A stretch of 64,000 bases of DNA from contig FREU01000003.1 of assembly GCA_900143615.1 (NCBI GenBank), forward strand, positions 62,001-126,000, given 5' to 3'. Below, in pieces: positions 55,045-63,397 of the stretch. The first letter of the stretch is position 1. Each line of letters opens with the position of its first letter. This DNA is from Rhodobacteraceae bacterium Alg231-30. GTDB lineage: Bacteria; Pseudomonadota; Alphaproteobacteria; Rhodobacterales; Rhodobacteraceae. The translations under genes and the position numbers were made by a program. The notes beneath the pieces were generated by a model. It was not told where the DNA came from. It ran no database searches and was given only the letters and a program-made list of their open reading frames with translations.

Positions 55045-56181
55045 TCAGAACCTTTGGCCCACATAGATGTAAACAGATTGATCTTTTTCGTCGTTTACAG
55101 CCACGTCCACGGCGAACATCGCTTTGAACTTCTTGGAAAGCTGAAAGCGAAAACCAAGACCGCCTGCCGCATGTGCGCCATCGTCACTTAGTGCGCCAAA
55201 TTGTGAGCCGGTCATGCCTGCGCCGCCAAAGAGAACGGCGCTAAAGCGGGAGGCAAACTGATGACGATATTCGGCCTGAGCGGACAACATTGCATTGTCC
55301 AAATACTGTGTTGGGTTGAAACCGCGAAATGAGTCGGTGCCGCCAAGGGAGCATTTGTCAAAGAATGGTGCCGCTGAGGCAACAGAACAGCCAGTCACTT
55401 TGAAGGCGAAGCTGTGGGCATCGCCAATGGGATGATAACCGCTGTAGCTGAGTACGGCTTTTTGATAGGAGCGCTCGCTGCCGTTAAGTATCTCGCCGTG
55501 CATGGCCTCAAAGTCGAGCAAGAACCCGTCGCGCGCAGAAAATGTGTCATCGCGGGTGTCCCATTCGGCTACAAAGCTGAGGCTGGCCAGTTCTACGTTG
55601 ACGTCTGGAAGCGGGGGCAGGGAGCCAGTGCCGCCGTCATAGCCAATAGTGGTGTCCAGATGGCGCAGATTTGCACCAACACGAATGTCCTGCGTCAACC
55701 CATAGAGCAGTTCGGTTTTTGTCAGAGTGCCGTCTTGGCGTATGGCAAACGGCAGTCCGCCAATATAGAGGTCATAAAACATCTCGGCTTCGCCTGATGT
55801 CAGCCCTACTTTCCAGCGGTTCTCGTGAAAATACAGACTAGCGGAGAGTGCGACTGCGTTTGAGCCGTTTTCGCTACGCAAACCGCCAAGGCCAATGACA
55901 GATGTGTCGCTGTTTGCATCCAGCTGGAACAGATAACCGGCGCCAAGTGCGAGACCTGCGCCGATCAGAGAGTTTTTGAACGGGATTGGAGCCACCACAA
56001 TGGATCCGGTGGTAAAGCCATAATCGCGCTCGTTTGTGGTCTCACTGATGCGATCGGCCACGACTTCGGTTGCATTCTGGGCGGCGGCGTTGGACGAGAT
56101 GCACATCGCGCTTAGAATACCTAAAACCGCTCGAGCGAGCGGTTTTAGAAGGGGTGCGGTTTTTGTCTGGGCCAAAGTCAT
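55045..56181 (-). CDS. Omp85/BamA-like outer-membrane barrel protein without POTRA
   Basis: A 378-residue protein with a signal peptide (cleavage near AAA-QN, residues 34-35) and then almost wholly beta-barrel strands. The Omp85 loop motif is GGTDSFRGF; the C terminus VYIYVGQRF ends in the Phe typical of outer-membrane proteins. There are no recognisable POTRA domains, so it is a barrel-only member of the surface-antigen/BamA group. ATG 56181 fits the signal peptide; an in-frame ATG at 56235 lies inside mscS. It starts 25 nt after the mscS stop. Confidence 0.83.
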   Translation of the reverse strand: MTLAQTKTAPLLKPLARAVLGILSAMCISSNAAAQNATEVVADRISETTNERDYGFTTGSIVVAPIPFKNSLIGAGLALGAGYLFQLDANSDTSVIGLGGLRSENGSNAVALSASLYFHENRWKVGLTSGEAEMFYDLYIGGLPFAIRQDGTLTKTELLYGLTQDIRVGANLRHLDTTIGYDGGTGSLPPLPDVNVELASLSFVAEWDTRDDTFSARDGFLLDFEAMHGEILNGSERSYQKAVLSYSGYHPIGDAHSFAFKVTGCSVASAAPFFDKCSLGGTDSFRGFNPTQYLDNAMLSAQAEYRHQFASRFSAVLFGGAGMTGSQFGALSDDGAHAAGGLGFRFQLSKKFKAMFAVDVAVNDEKDQSVYIYVGQRF

Positions 56182-56206
56182 TCTCGCAGCCTGCGTTACA
56201 ACCGGA

Positions 56207-58492
56207 TCAATCCGGCCCCTTGGGGGCGGCGGCACCTTCTTCGGTCATCTGTTCCTGTGCCGCAGCGGAGGCGGCGCCTGCGATCGCGGCTTTGTCCGCG
56301 TCACTGAGGTCCTCTGAATGCTCAAGTCCGGGAATGGCGACACGGACTTCGCGGCGGGCAAAGTCGATGCCAGCAGCGGTGAATTCCGATTTCACGCGGT
56401 TGTAGATTTCTTTACGAATCATGAACTGCTTGCCCGGTTTGGCCATGAATTTGCCGCGGATGATCATGCCAACATCATCGAAGTCAAACACACCCTGTGA
56501 TTTGAAGGGCTGCAGGAAGTCGTCCTTGTAAAGCTCCTCAACCAGCATTTCCTGACCGATCTTTTTGAAGATCTTTTTGACCTTGTTGGGGTCGGTATCA
56601 AACGGCACGGTGAATTTGAGCTTCATGATGACCCAATCGCGCGAATAGTTGGTCAGCTTGGGAATTTCGCCATAGGGAATGGTATGCACAGGGCCGCGAT
56701 GGTGGCGCAGTTGCATCGAGCGGATCGAGATTTTTTCAACCGCGCCCATGGTGCTGTCGATTTCGACGTATTCTCCCACACGGAATGCATCGTCGATCAG
56801 GAAGAACACACCGGAGACCACGTCTGTGACAAGCTTTTGTGCGCCAAAGCCAATTGCTAAACCAGCGATACCAGCACCGGCGAGAAGCGGCGTGATGTCG
56901 ATGCCAAGGTTACCCACAGCCAGCAGGCCGAAGATCACGATAATCGTGCCACGCGCGGTCAAAAGCATCAAAGGCAGCACAGTAGAAAGGCGCGAGCCGC
57001 CACCGCCGCCCATCTCATCACCAGCGTCTTCCTGAGTGAGACCCAAGGCGGTAAATTCGGCAGCTAGACGGCGGTTGATCCAAAGCGAGACGCCTTCATA
57101 GGCGACATATCCCACAATCACTGTCATCGCGAAGGAGAAGAGGTTGTCAGCGATGCCTGCGCGATCTTGCATCAGACCGATCAAGCTAAAGTTCCAAGCG
57201 CGCGCGATCAGCGCGAGAATGATCCCGAGGGCAATCACACGACCAATGCGAACATAGCTGCGCTTGGTAGCAACATAAGCTTGGTGCGCGACATCGCCTT
57301 CACCTTGCATGGGGGGCACCAGATGGCGCACGAGACCCCGAATGGCGGTGTCCACGGCAGGGGTGAAAAGCAGCAGGAACATTGTGGTGTAATGTGCGCC
57401 GCCGACAACCTGAGTAAAGTTTCCAAGGCCTGCCAAAATCCGGACAATGACCCACATTCCCACGGCAACAGCGATCCCAAAGTAGGGGTAAGCCCGTGCG
57501 ACAGCCTCGTCAAAGTTGGTGTTGTCCGGGTCCGTGCCGCGCATCATGTCCGACAGGCCGTCGCGTGCAAACCACGCGATATAAGCGATGTAGACATAGA
57601 CGAGACTATCGAGCCAGAACCCGATCCGGGTTTCCCCGATGCTCACACCATTTTGGGTGTTGAAGTCGATGATAAAGATCGTTGCTGCGCCGAGCAGTAC
57701 GATGCCAACAAGGTGGCGGTGGATGAATTTTGCCCAATGGTCCGACACATTGACGAGACGCAGATCCGACCGCTGCGGGGCCATGACAAAGCGTGAGAAG
57801 GCCGCTGCAACCCGTGGCATCCAGATCAGATAGCCAATAAATGGCGCCACAAAAGCTGCCTGATCAGGGGATAGAATAGCGCGGCCCAAAGTTCGGATCG
57901 TGGCGTAAAAAATGACCAAGCCAAATATTTCTCGCAAGAAGCGTCGTACCAAGAAAGAAACGGCTTCCTTGAGACTGCTGTTGGTTTCAGAGACCTCGGG
58001 GTTGCGTACCTTGATCAGCCATGTGCGGACGGCAAATTCGACGCCGAAACCTGCAGCAAGCAAAAGGCCGATGATGCCAAACAGCGTGAGTACTCCGCCA
58101 GCACCGCCATAGGTCGCCGCAAAATTGCCAATCGCCTCGCCTTGTTTCACGAACAGGGTTGGAAGTTTCTGAATGGCTTCAATGATTGGAGTGCTAAAAG
58201 CGGTCCACAAGGCTTGGGCACGCACCATCGGGGAGGTGGGCGCGGCCGCAGTTGCTTCTTCCAATGCCAGGGCATCTAATCTCTGAAGCAGAAAGTCGCG
58301 TACTTCGTCGTCTGACATTCGGGCAACCATTGCGTTGATTGCATCGGGAGACAGATCTTGTGGCAGAACCTCTTCTTCGGCGTCGCCGCTGACCATGGAG
58401 GTGGTTCCAGGCATCATTTGGGCCTGTGCCGGTCCGAGCAGAGTGGCGCTCAACGACATAGCCATCAGTAACTTTAAAAATAAAATGCGCAT
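56207..58492 (-). CDS. Large mechanosensitive channel (MscS family)
   Basis: A 761-residue inner-membrane protein: signal peptide (about 1-24, LLMAMSLSATLLGPAQAQ), an acidic periplasmic segment, many helices (about 120-520), the MscS pore region (AGAGIAGLAIGFGAQKLVTD, about 565) and a cytoplasmic beta/alpha end (DDAFRVGEYVEI, HHRGPVHTIPYGEI). It relieves osmotic pressure in the family. ATG 58492 is chosen; GTG 58498 is possible. It is followed closely by the barrel protein, hinting at co-expression. Confidence 0.93.
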   Translation of the reverse strand: MRILFLKLLMAMSLSATLLGPAQAQMMPGTTSMVSGDAEEEVLPQDLSPDAINAMVARMSDDEVRDFLLQRLDALALEEATAAAPTSPMVRAQALWTAFSTPIIEAIQKLPTLFVKQGEAIGNFAATYGGAGGVLTLFGIIGLLLAAGFGVEFAVRTWLIKVRNPEVSETNSSLKEAVSFLVRRFLREIFGLVIFYATIRTLGRAILSPDQAAFVAPFIGYLIWMPRVAAAFSRFVMAPQRSDLRLVNVSDHWAKFIHRHLVGIVLLGAATIFIIDFNTQNGVSIGETRIGFWLDSLVYVYIAYIAWFARDGLSDMMRGTDPDNTNFDEAVARAYPYFGIAVAVGMWVIVRILAGLGNFTQVVGGAHYTTMFLLLFTPAVDTAIRGLVRHLVPPMQGEGDVAHQAYVATKRSYVRIGRVIALGIILALIARAWNFSLIGLMQDRAGIADNLFSFAMTVIVGYVAYEGVSLWINRRLAAEFTALGLTQEDAGDEMGGGGGSRLSTVLPLMLLTARGTIIVIFGLLAVGNLGIDITPLLAGAGIAGLAIGFGAQKLVTDVVSGVFFLIDDAFRVGEYVEIDSTMGAVEKISIRSMQLRHHRGPVHTIPYGEIPKLTNYSRDWVIMKLKFTVPFDTDPNKVKKIFKKIGQEMLVEELYKDDFLQPFKSQGVFDFDDVGMIIRGKFMAKPGKQFMIRKEIYNRVKSEFTAAGIDFARREVRVAIPGLEHSEDLSDADKAAIAGAASAAAQEQMTEEGAAAPKGPD

Positions 58493-58618
58493 AAACACTC
58501 TCTGAAAGACGAACTGAAAATCGGTACTTTATCAGAACGTGTCCGAGGGGCGTGCGTCAAGGATGTTCGAGGTAAACAGGACGAAAACTATTCTTTTGGC
58601 CCAACACAAATCTTTTGA

Positions 58619-58704
58619 GCAAAAAAAAGGGCCGAGCAATAAGCTCGGCCTAAGTCCAACAGGGAGGTATGAAGATGATGCGCTTTTAAGCAATCATCGC
58701 CTTC
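58619..58704 (-). ncRNA. Candidate AbcR-like sRNA downstream of the VtlR/LsrB-type regulator
   Basis: Predicted about 84-nt RNA. Signals in transcription order on the minus strand: -35 TTGAAC (58734-58739), 17-nt spacer, -10 TAATTC (58711-58716); a hairpin (58673-58682 / 58689-58697); a single-stranded CCTCCC (58661-58666), complementary to a Shine-Dalgarno; and a strong terminator (GGCCGAGC stem, 58629-58636 / 58642-58649) with a T tract. AbcR sRNAs of Rhizobiales use CCTCCC-like seeds and are activated by VtlR/LsrB. Existence and family are inference. Confidence 0.5.
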
Positions 58705-58770
58705 GAGTGTTGAATTAGTAGTCGGTTTGCAAACGTTCAAGGGGTAACATGTCGCACCCGCAGCATTCCG

Positions 58771-58791
58771 GCTATGCGATTTGTGCATAGC
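58771..58791. promoter_or_regulatory. LysR-type dyad upstream of the candidate sRNA
   Basis: Perfect 7-bp dyad GCTATGC-N7-GCATAGC, which contains T-N11-A, the LysR box. It abuts the stop of the lysR gene and sits about 77 bp before the predicted sRNA start, near the usual -65 site. Confidence 0.6.
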
Positions 58792-59697
58792 TCAGGAAAT
58801 ATCTTTTGCCGCCAGTTGTTTGCGGTGCGAAAAGATCTCTTGCTGAACAAAGTCACGGAACGCGGAAATCCGCTTGGATTGGCGCAACTCTTCCGGATAA
58901 GCCAAAAATACTGGAACTTCGGCTGACCCGGTTTCGGGCAATACACGTTGAAGGTTCGGGAAATCTTGAATCACGTAGTCGGGTAGAACGCCGATGCCCA
59001 GATCATGCAGAACCGCCTGAAGGACGCCAAAGTAGTTGTTCACATACAACATTGAGTTGATGTTGTTTGCCAGCAGGCTCTGAACAAAAGTCGCCCCTGC
59101 GCCAACTTGTTCTGAATTCACATTCTGGCAAATCAGCCGATGTTCGTTGAGATCGGAGAGCTGGGTCGGTGTGCCGTGGCTGGCCAGATACTCGGGAGTT
59201 GCATAGAGGCGCATGTGCACGCTCATCAAGCGCTTGCGAATAAGATCGGCCTGGCTTGGTTCTTTCATTCGGATCGCAAGGTCGGCCTCGCGCATCGGTA
59301 GGTCCAAGACCCGTTCTTCCAGCATCAGATCGATGTTGAGATCCGGATACTTTTTGTAAAGCTGCGGCAGGCGGGGCGCGAGCCAAAGGGTGCCAAAGCC
59401 AATTGTTGTGGTGACGCGCAGTTCGCCGAACACTTCCTCTTCGCTGTCGCGAATACGTGCGGCGGCAGCGTCGAGACGTTTTGACATGGCGGAGGTGGCG
59501 TCAAACAGCAACTCACCTTGCTCGGTCAGAATCAGACCGCGGGCATGGCGGTGAAAGAGCGTGGCATTCAGCGATTCTTCGAGCGCACGAATCTGGCGGG
59601 ACACCGCAGATTGAGACAGATGCAGCACATCACCGGCGTGGGTCAGGCTACCCGCATCCGCGACGGCGTGAAAGATTCTGAGTTTGTCCCAATCCAT
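58792..59697 (-). CDS. LysR-family regulator, VtlR/LsrB-like
   Basis: A 301-residue LysR protein: winged HTH at the N terminus (DKLRIFHAVADAGSLTHAGD, LSQSAVSRQIRALEESLNAT) and LFHRHARGLILTEQGELLFD, then an effector domain (about 95-290, including FGELRVTTTIGFG and DLPMREADLAIRM). This opening is very like VtlR/LsrB of Rhizobiales, which activate abcR sRNAs. ATG 59697 (MDWDKLRIF) is chosen; the ORF to 59727 is not supported. It is divergent from the indolepyruvate oxidoreductase. Confidence 0.92.
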   Translation of the reverse strand: MDWDKLRIFHAVADAGSLTHAGDVLHLSQSAVSRQIRALEESLNATLFHRHARGLILTEQGELLFDATSAMSKRLDAAAARIRDSEEEVFGELRVTTTIGFGTLWLAPRLPQLYKKYPDLNIDLMLEERVLDLPMREADLAIRMKEPSQADLIRKRLMSVHMRLYATPEYLASHGTPTQLSDLNEHRLICQNVNSEQVGAGATFVQSLLANNINSMLYVNNYFGVLQAVLHDLGIGVLPDYVIQDFPNLQRVLPETGSAEVPVFLAYPEELRQSKRISAFRDFVQQEIFSHRKQLAAKDIS

Positions 59698-59798
59698 TTC
59701 GGCAACTTTCGTAAGGCTTTGTCCCATTTAGACGAAACGGAGACTGAACAAAACATATCTTAAGCGAGAAAACCTTAATGCAGGAAGAAATTTATTGC

Positions 59799-59821
59799 TT
59801 AGGTCAATAATTGTGACCTAA
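59799..59821. promoter_or_regulatory. Dyad upstream of the indolepyruvate oxidoreductase
   Basis: Perfect 8-bp inverted repeat TTAGGTCA-ATAATTG-TGACCTAA (contains T-N11-A), 45 bp before the ATG. A LysR- or Lrp-type operator is possible. It differs from the dyad at 58771. Confidence 0.6.
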
Positions 59822-59866
59822 AATGCTTCTATATTGGGAAGAGGTCGTCCAGCGGGGGAGCGCAAG

Positions 59867-62800
59867 ATGAGCATCCAGAAAGTATCTTTGAATGACAGGT
59901 TGGACCTGAAAAAGCGCAATGTGCTTTTGAACGGCACTCAGGCGTTGGTGCGCTTGATGCTGATGCAAAAGGCACGCGACACCAAAGCCGGTCTAAATAC
60001 GGCAGGCTATGTGACCGGTTATCGCGGGTCACCGCTTGGGGCTGTGGACAGCCAGATGATGCGGGCCGAAAAGGTTCTGACAGAGGCGGATGTGACGTTC
60101 CAATCCGGTCTGAATGAAGATCTCGCGGCGACGGCGCTATGGGGGAGCCAACAGGCGGAATTGCGCGGTGAGGGCAAGTTCGACGGCGTCTTTGGGCTTT
60201 GGTACGGCAAGGGACCGGGCGTTGATCGCACCGGCGATGTATTCCGCCACGCCAATATGGCAGGCAGTGCTGAGAACGGCGGTGTTTTGGTGGCTATGGG
60301 CGATGACCACACTGGCGAAAGCTCAACCGTCTTGCATCAATCGGAATGGGCGCTGATTGATGCCTACATGCCGATTGTGTCGCCAGCCGGTGTTCAGGAG
60401 ATCATGGACTACGGGCTATATGGCCTTGCTTTGTCGCGGTTCTCCGGTCTTTGGGTTGGATTGAAAACGATGAAGGATACGATTGAGGCGACCGCGGTTG
60501 TCGACGGTGATCCGCATCGCTTGGAATTTGTGACGCCAGAGTTTGATATGCCTGAGGGCGGGTTGAACATTCGGCTGGTGGACACGCCGCACGCGCAAGA
60601 AGCCCGCATGATTGATGCCAAACGGTTTGCTGCTGAAGCCTTTAGTCGTGCCAATAAGATGGACAAGCGAGTCTGGGGGCAGAAGGGTGCCAAAATCGGG
60701 TTTGTGGCGGCAGGTAAGAACTGGCTCGATCTGGTGCATGCCATGGATTTACTCGGGATAGATGAGGTTGAGGCCGAGCGTATGGGCATCACCACATATA
60801 AGGTTGGTCAGACATTTCCTTTGGATATGACCAGCTTTAACGAGTGGGCGGAAGAGCTTGATTTAATTGTGGTTGTTGAGGAAAAGCGCAAACTGATCGA
60901 GGTCCAGATCAAAGAAGCGATCTTTGATGACCGACGAGGTCGGCGCGTTTATGGCTGGTACAAAGGCGGCGCAGGCATGATGGGACGCGAAGAGTTGTTC
61001 CCGACACGCGGCGCGCTGGACCCGATCATGATTGCCCAAAAACTGGGCGGCATTCTGCTGGAAGAAGGGCGTGGTACCGAAGCTGTGAAAGCAGGGTTGC
61101 AAACGCTGAGCGAAGCACAACGCGCCGATAACGCTGAGGATATCGCGGTGCGCACGCCTTGGTTCTGTTCCGGCTGTCCGCATAACAGCTCCACCAAAGT
61201 GCCCGAAGGCAGCCGCGCCTATGCGGGGATCGGGTGTCATTACATGGTGCAATGGATGGACCGCGAAACGCTGGGATTCACCCATATGGGCGGCGAGGGT
61301 GCCAACTGGATTGGGGAAGCGCCGTTTTCCACAACAGAGCATGTGTTTCAGAACTTGGGCGATGGGACCTATAACCATTCGGGCGTTCAGGCGATCCGCG
61401 CGGCCTTGTCGGCAGGGACCAACATTACCTATAAAATCCTGTTTAACGATGCTGTCGCGATGACTGGTGGGCAAGCCAATGATGGCGATCTGAGCCCGCA
61501 GCGTATTGCCGACGAGGTGCGAGCCATGGGGGTCGAACATCTAGCCGTTGTTTATGACGAAAAAGAAGACGTGGATCAGAGCGCTTTCCCAAGTGGGATC
61601 GAATTTCATGAACGTGCTGAATTGCCGTTGGTTCAGGATAAAATGCGCAATATCAAAGGTGTATCTGTTATTGTTTACGTGCAAACCTGCGCTGCTGAAA
61701 AACGTCGTCGCCGCAAACGCGGGCTGTTTCCCGATCCGGATCGCCGCGTGTTTATCAACACGGATGTCTGCGAAGGCTGTGGCGATTGCGGGGTGCAATC
61801 CAACTGTATTTCGATTGAGCCGGTTGAGACCGAGTTGGGCCGCAAGCGCGCCATCAACCAGTCGAGCTGTAACAAAGACTTTAGTTGTCTGAACGGGTTT
61901 TGTCCGAGCTTTGTGACCGTTGAAGGCGGCACAATTAAAAAGGTTGCCACGGCGACTGTGGATTTGCCGGATATGCCGAAACCGCAAATCGGGCCGATCG
62001 ATGGCACGCATAACGTTGTGATTACCGGCGTTGGCGGCACGGGTGTTGTGACCATCGGTGCGATCATGGCGCAGGCCGCGCAGATTGATGGCAAAGCTGC
62101 CGGCATGATGGAAATGGCCGGGTTGGCGCAAAAAGGCGGCGCGGTGCACATCCATTGCCGTTTGGCGGAAACACCTGACGCAATTAGCGCGGTGCGCGTG
62201 GCGACAGGTGAGGCGGATGCGTTGATTGGCGGTGATCTGGTGGTCAGCGCGGGGGGCAAAACGCTGGGTCTGACCAGTGCGGGGCGCACGGGTGCTGTGG
62301 TGAACAGCCATGAAATTATTACTGGCGATTTCACTCAAAACACGGAATTCAAACTGCCAACCAACCAGCTGGAAGTGGCGCTTCAGGCGCGGCTGCGCGA
62401 AGGGTTGGCGATGTTTGATGCCTCCGAGCTTGCGCGGGTTGTGATGGGGGACAGCATTTTCTCCAACATGATGGTGTTTGGCGGGGCTTGGCAACAGGGG
62501 CTGGTGCCGCTCAGCTATGAAGCGATTGTGGCAGCCATCGAGATCAATGGGGCTGCGGTTGAACGCAACTTGCGTGCCTTTGAAATTGGTCGCTGGGCGG
62601 TTCTGTATCCGAAAGATGTTGCTGCGATGTTGGAGCCCAAGGTGGTCTCATTGCCCAAGACCCTTGAGGAGAAGATCGCGTTTCGGGCCGATCATCTGGT
62701 GAAGTATCAAGGCAAACGGTTGGCAAAACGCTATCGCAAGATGGTGGACGGTATTGAGGACGCGCGGCTGAAAGAGGCTGTGGCACTGGGCTACCACAAG

Positions 62801-63283
62801 CTTTTGTCTTACAAGGATGAATATGAGGTGGCCCGTTTGCATCTGGAAAGCCGTGCCAAGGTGGCCGAAGTATTTGACGGCGATTTTGACGTTAAATTCC
62901 ACCTTGCCCCGCCGATTCTGTCCAAGGATGGGCCAAACGGGCGTCCGCTGAAGAAAGAGTTCAGCGCGGGGATGCTGCGGTGGTTCAAGCTCTTGGCGCG
63001 CCTCAAGGGGGTGCGTGGTACGCCGTTGGATTTCTTTGGTCGCACAGAGGAGCGGCGCATGGAACGTGCGCTGATCCGGCAATATGAGGCCGATATGAAG
63101 CCCATTCTTGCCGAGCAGGGCGTTAGTGCCAGTGATGCAGCTGTTGCGCTGGCGGAACTCCCGCTGCAAATCCGTGGGTTTGGTCCGGTGAAAGCGGCCA
63201 ATGAAGCCAAGGCTGCGAAACGCCGAGAGGAGTTTCTGGTAGCTATAAAGCAGGAGGATTTGCCGCAAAAGGCGGCAGAATAA
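59867..63283 (+). CDS. Indolepyruvate ferredoxin oxidoreductase, fused
   Basis: ThDP and Fe-S enzyme of 1138 residues that oxidises aryl pyruvates (from Phe, Tyr, Trp) to aryl-acyl-CoA, reducing ferredoxin. The N-terminal 2-oxoacid:ferredoxin oxidoreductase part has YVTGYRGSPLGAVDSQMMRA; the ThDP core includes CSGCPHNSSTKVPEGS and GIGCHYM. A ferredoxin-like cysteine cluster begins near residue 634 (VCEGCGDCG, then SCNKDFSC and CPSF). The gamma-type domain starts near 717 (VVITGVGGTGVVTIGAIMAQ). ATG 59867 follows GGGGGAG. Fused chains of this type are common in aerobic marine alphaproteobacteria. Divergent from the lysR gene. Confidence 0.94.
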   Translation: MSIQKVSLNDRLDLKKRNVLLNGTQALVRLMLMQKARDTKAGLNTAGYVTGYRGSPLGAVDSQMMRAEKVLTEADVTFQSGLNEDLAATALWGSQQAELRGEGKFDGVFGLWYGKGPGVDRTGDVFRHANMAGSAENGGVLVAMGDDHTGESSTVLHQSEWALIDAYMPIVSPAGVQEIMDYGLYGLALSRFSGLWVGLKTMKDTIEATAVVDGDPHRLEFVTPEFDMPEGGLNIRLVDTPHAQEARMIDAKRFAAEAFSRANKMDKRVWGQKGAKIGFVAAGKNWLDLVHAMDLLGIDEVEAERMGITTYKVGQTFPLDMTSFNEWAEELDLIVVVEEKRKLIEVQIKEAIFDDRRGRRVYGWYKGGAGMMGREELFPTRGALDPIMIAQKLGGILLEEGRGTEAVKAGLQTLSEAQRADNAEDIAVRTPWFCSGCPHNSSTKVPEGSRAYAGIGCHYMVQWMDRETLGFTHMGGEGANWIGEAPFSTTEHVFQNLGDGTYNHSGVQAIRAALSAGTNITYKILFNDAVAMTGGQANDGDLSPQRIADEVRAMGVEHLAVVYDEKEDVDQSAFPSGIEFHERAELPLVQDKMRNIKGVSVIVYVQTCAAEKRRRRKRGLFPDPDRRVFINTDVCEGCGDCGVQSNCISIEPVETELGRKRAINQSSCNKDFSCLNGFCPSFVTVEGGTIKKVATATVDLPDMPKPQIGPIDGTHNVVITGVGGTGVVTIGAIMAQAAQIDGKAAGMMEMAGLAQKGGAVHIHCRLAETPDAISAVRVATGEADALIGGDLVVSAGGKTLGLTSAGRTGAVVNSHEIITGDFTQNTEFKLPTNQLEVALQARLREGLAMFDASELARVVMGDSIFSNMMVFGGAWQQGLVPLSYEAIVAAIEINGAAVERNLRAFEIGRWAVLYPKDVAAMLEPKVVSLPKTLEEKIAFRADHLVKYQGKRLAKRYRKMVDGIEDARLKEAVALGYHKLLSYKDEYEVARLHLESRAKVAEVFDGDFDVKFHLAPPILSKDGPNGRPLKKEFSAGMLRWFKLLARLKGVRGTPLDFFGRTEERRMERALIRQYEADMKPILAEQGVSASDAAVALAELPLQIRGFGPVKAANEAKAAKRREEFLVAIKQEDLPQKAAE

Positions 63284-63342
63284 ACCTTCGTCTGCTGGGC
63301 GCAATAAAACTGTCATTGCTGCGTCATATTTTCTGGATAGTG

Positions 63343-63378
63343 ATCTTGGTCCGCCTTAAAAGCGAGGCGGACCAAGAT
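63343..63378 (+). other. Long inverted repeat before the acyltransferase gene
   Basis: 14-bp perfect stem (63343-63356 / 63365-63378, plus one G-T pair) with AAAAGC loop. No T tract, and it ends 19 bases before the next ATG. Terminator of the oxidoreductase gene or a leader/operator structure. Confidence 0.5.
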
Positions 63379-63397
63379 TGACGCTCAGAGACATGCC

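Noticed and set aside
58660-58690. Tiny plus-strand ORF MKMMRF after GGGAGGT
   Set aside because: The GGGAGG is the complement of the sRNA CCTCCC; no plus-strand promoter or gene follows it.
61541-62494. 317-residue minus frame
   Set aside because: Antisense to the indolepyruvate oxidoreductase with shadow-type composition.
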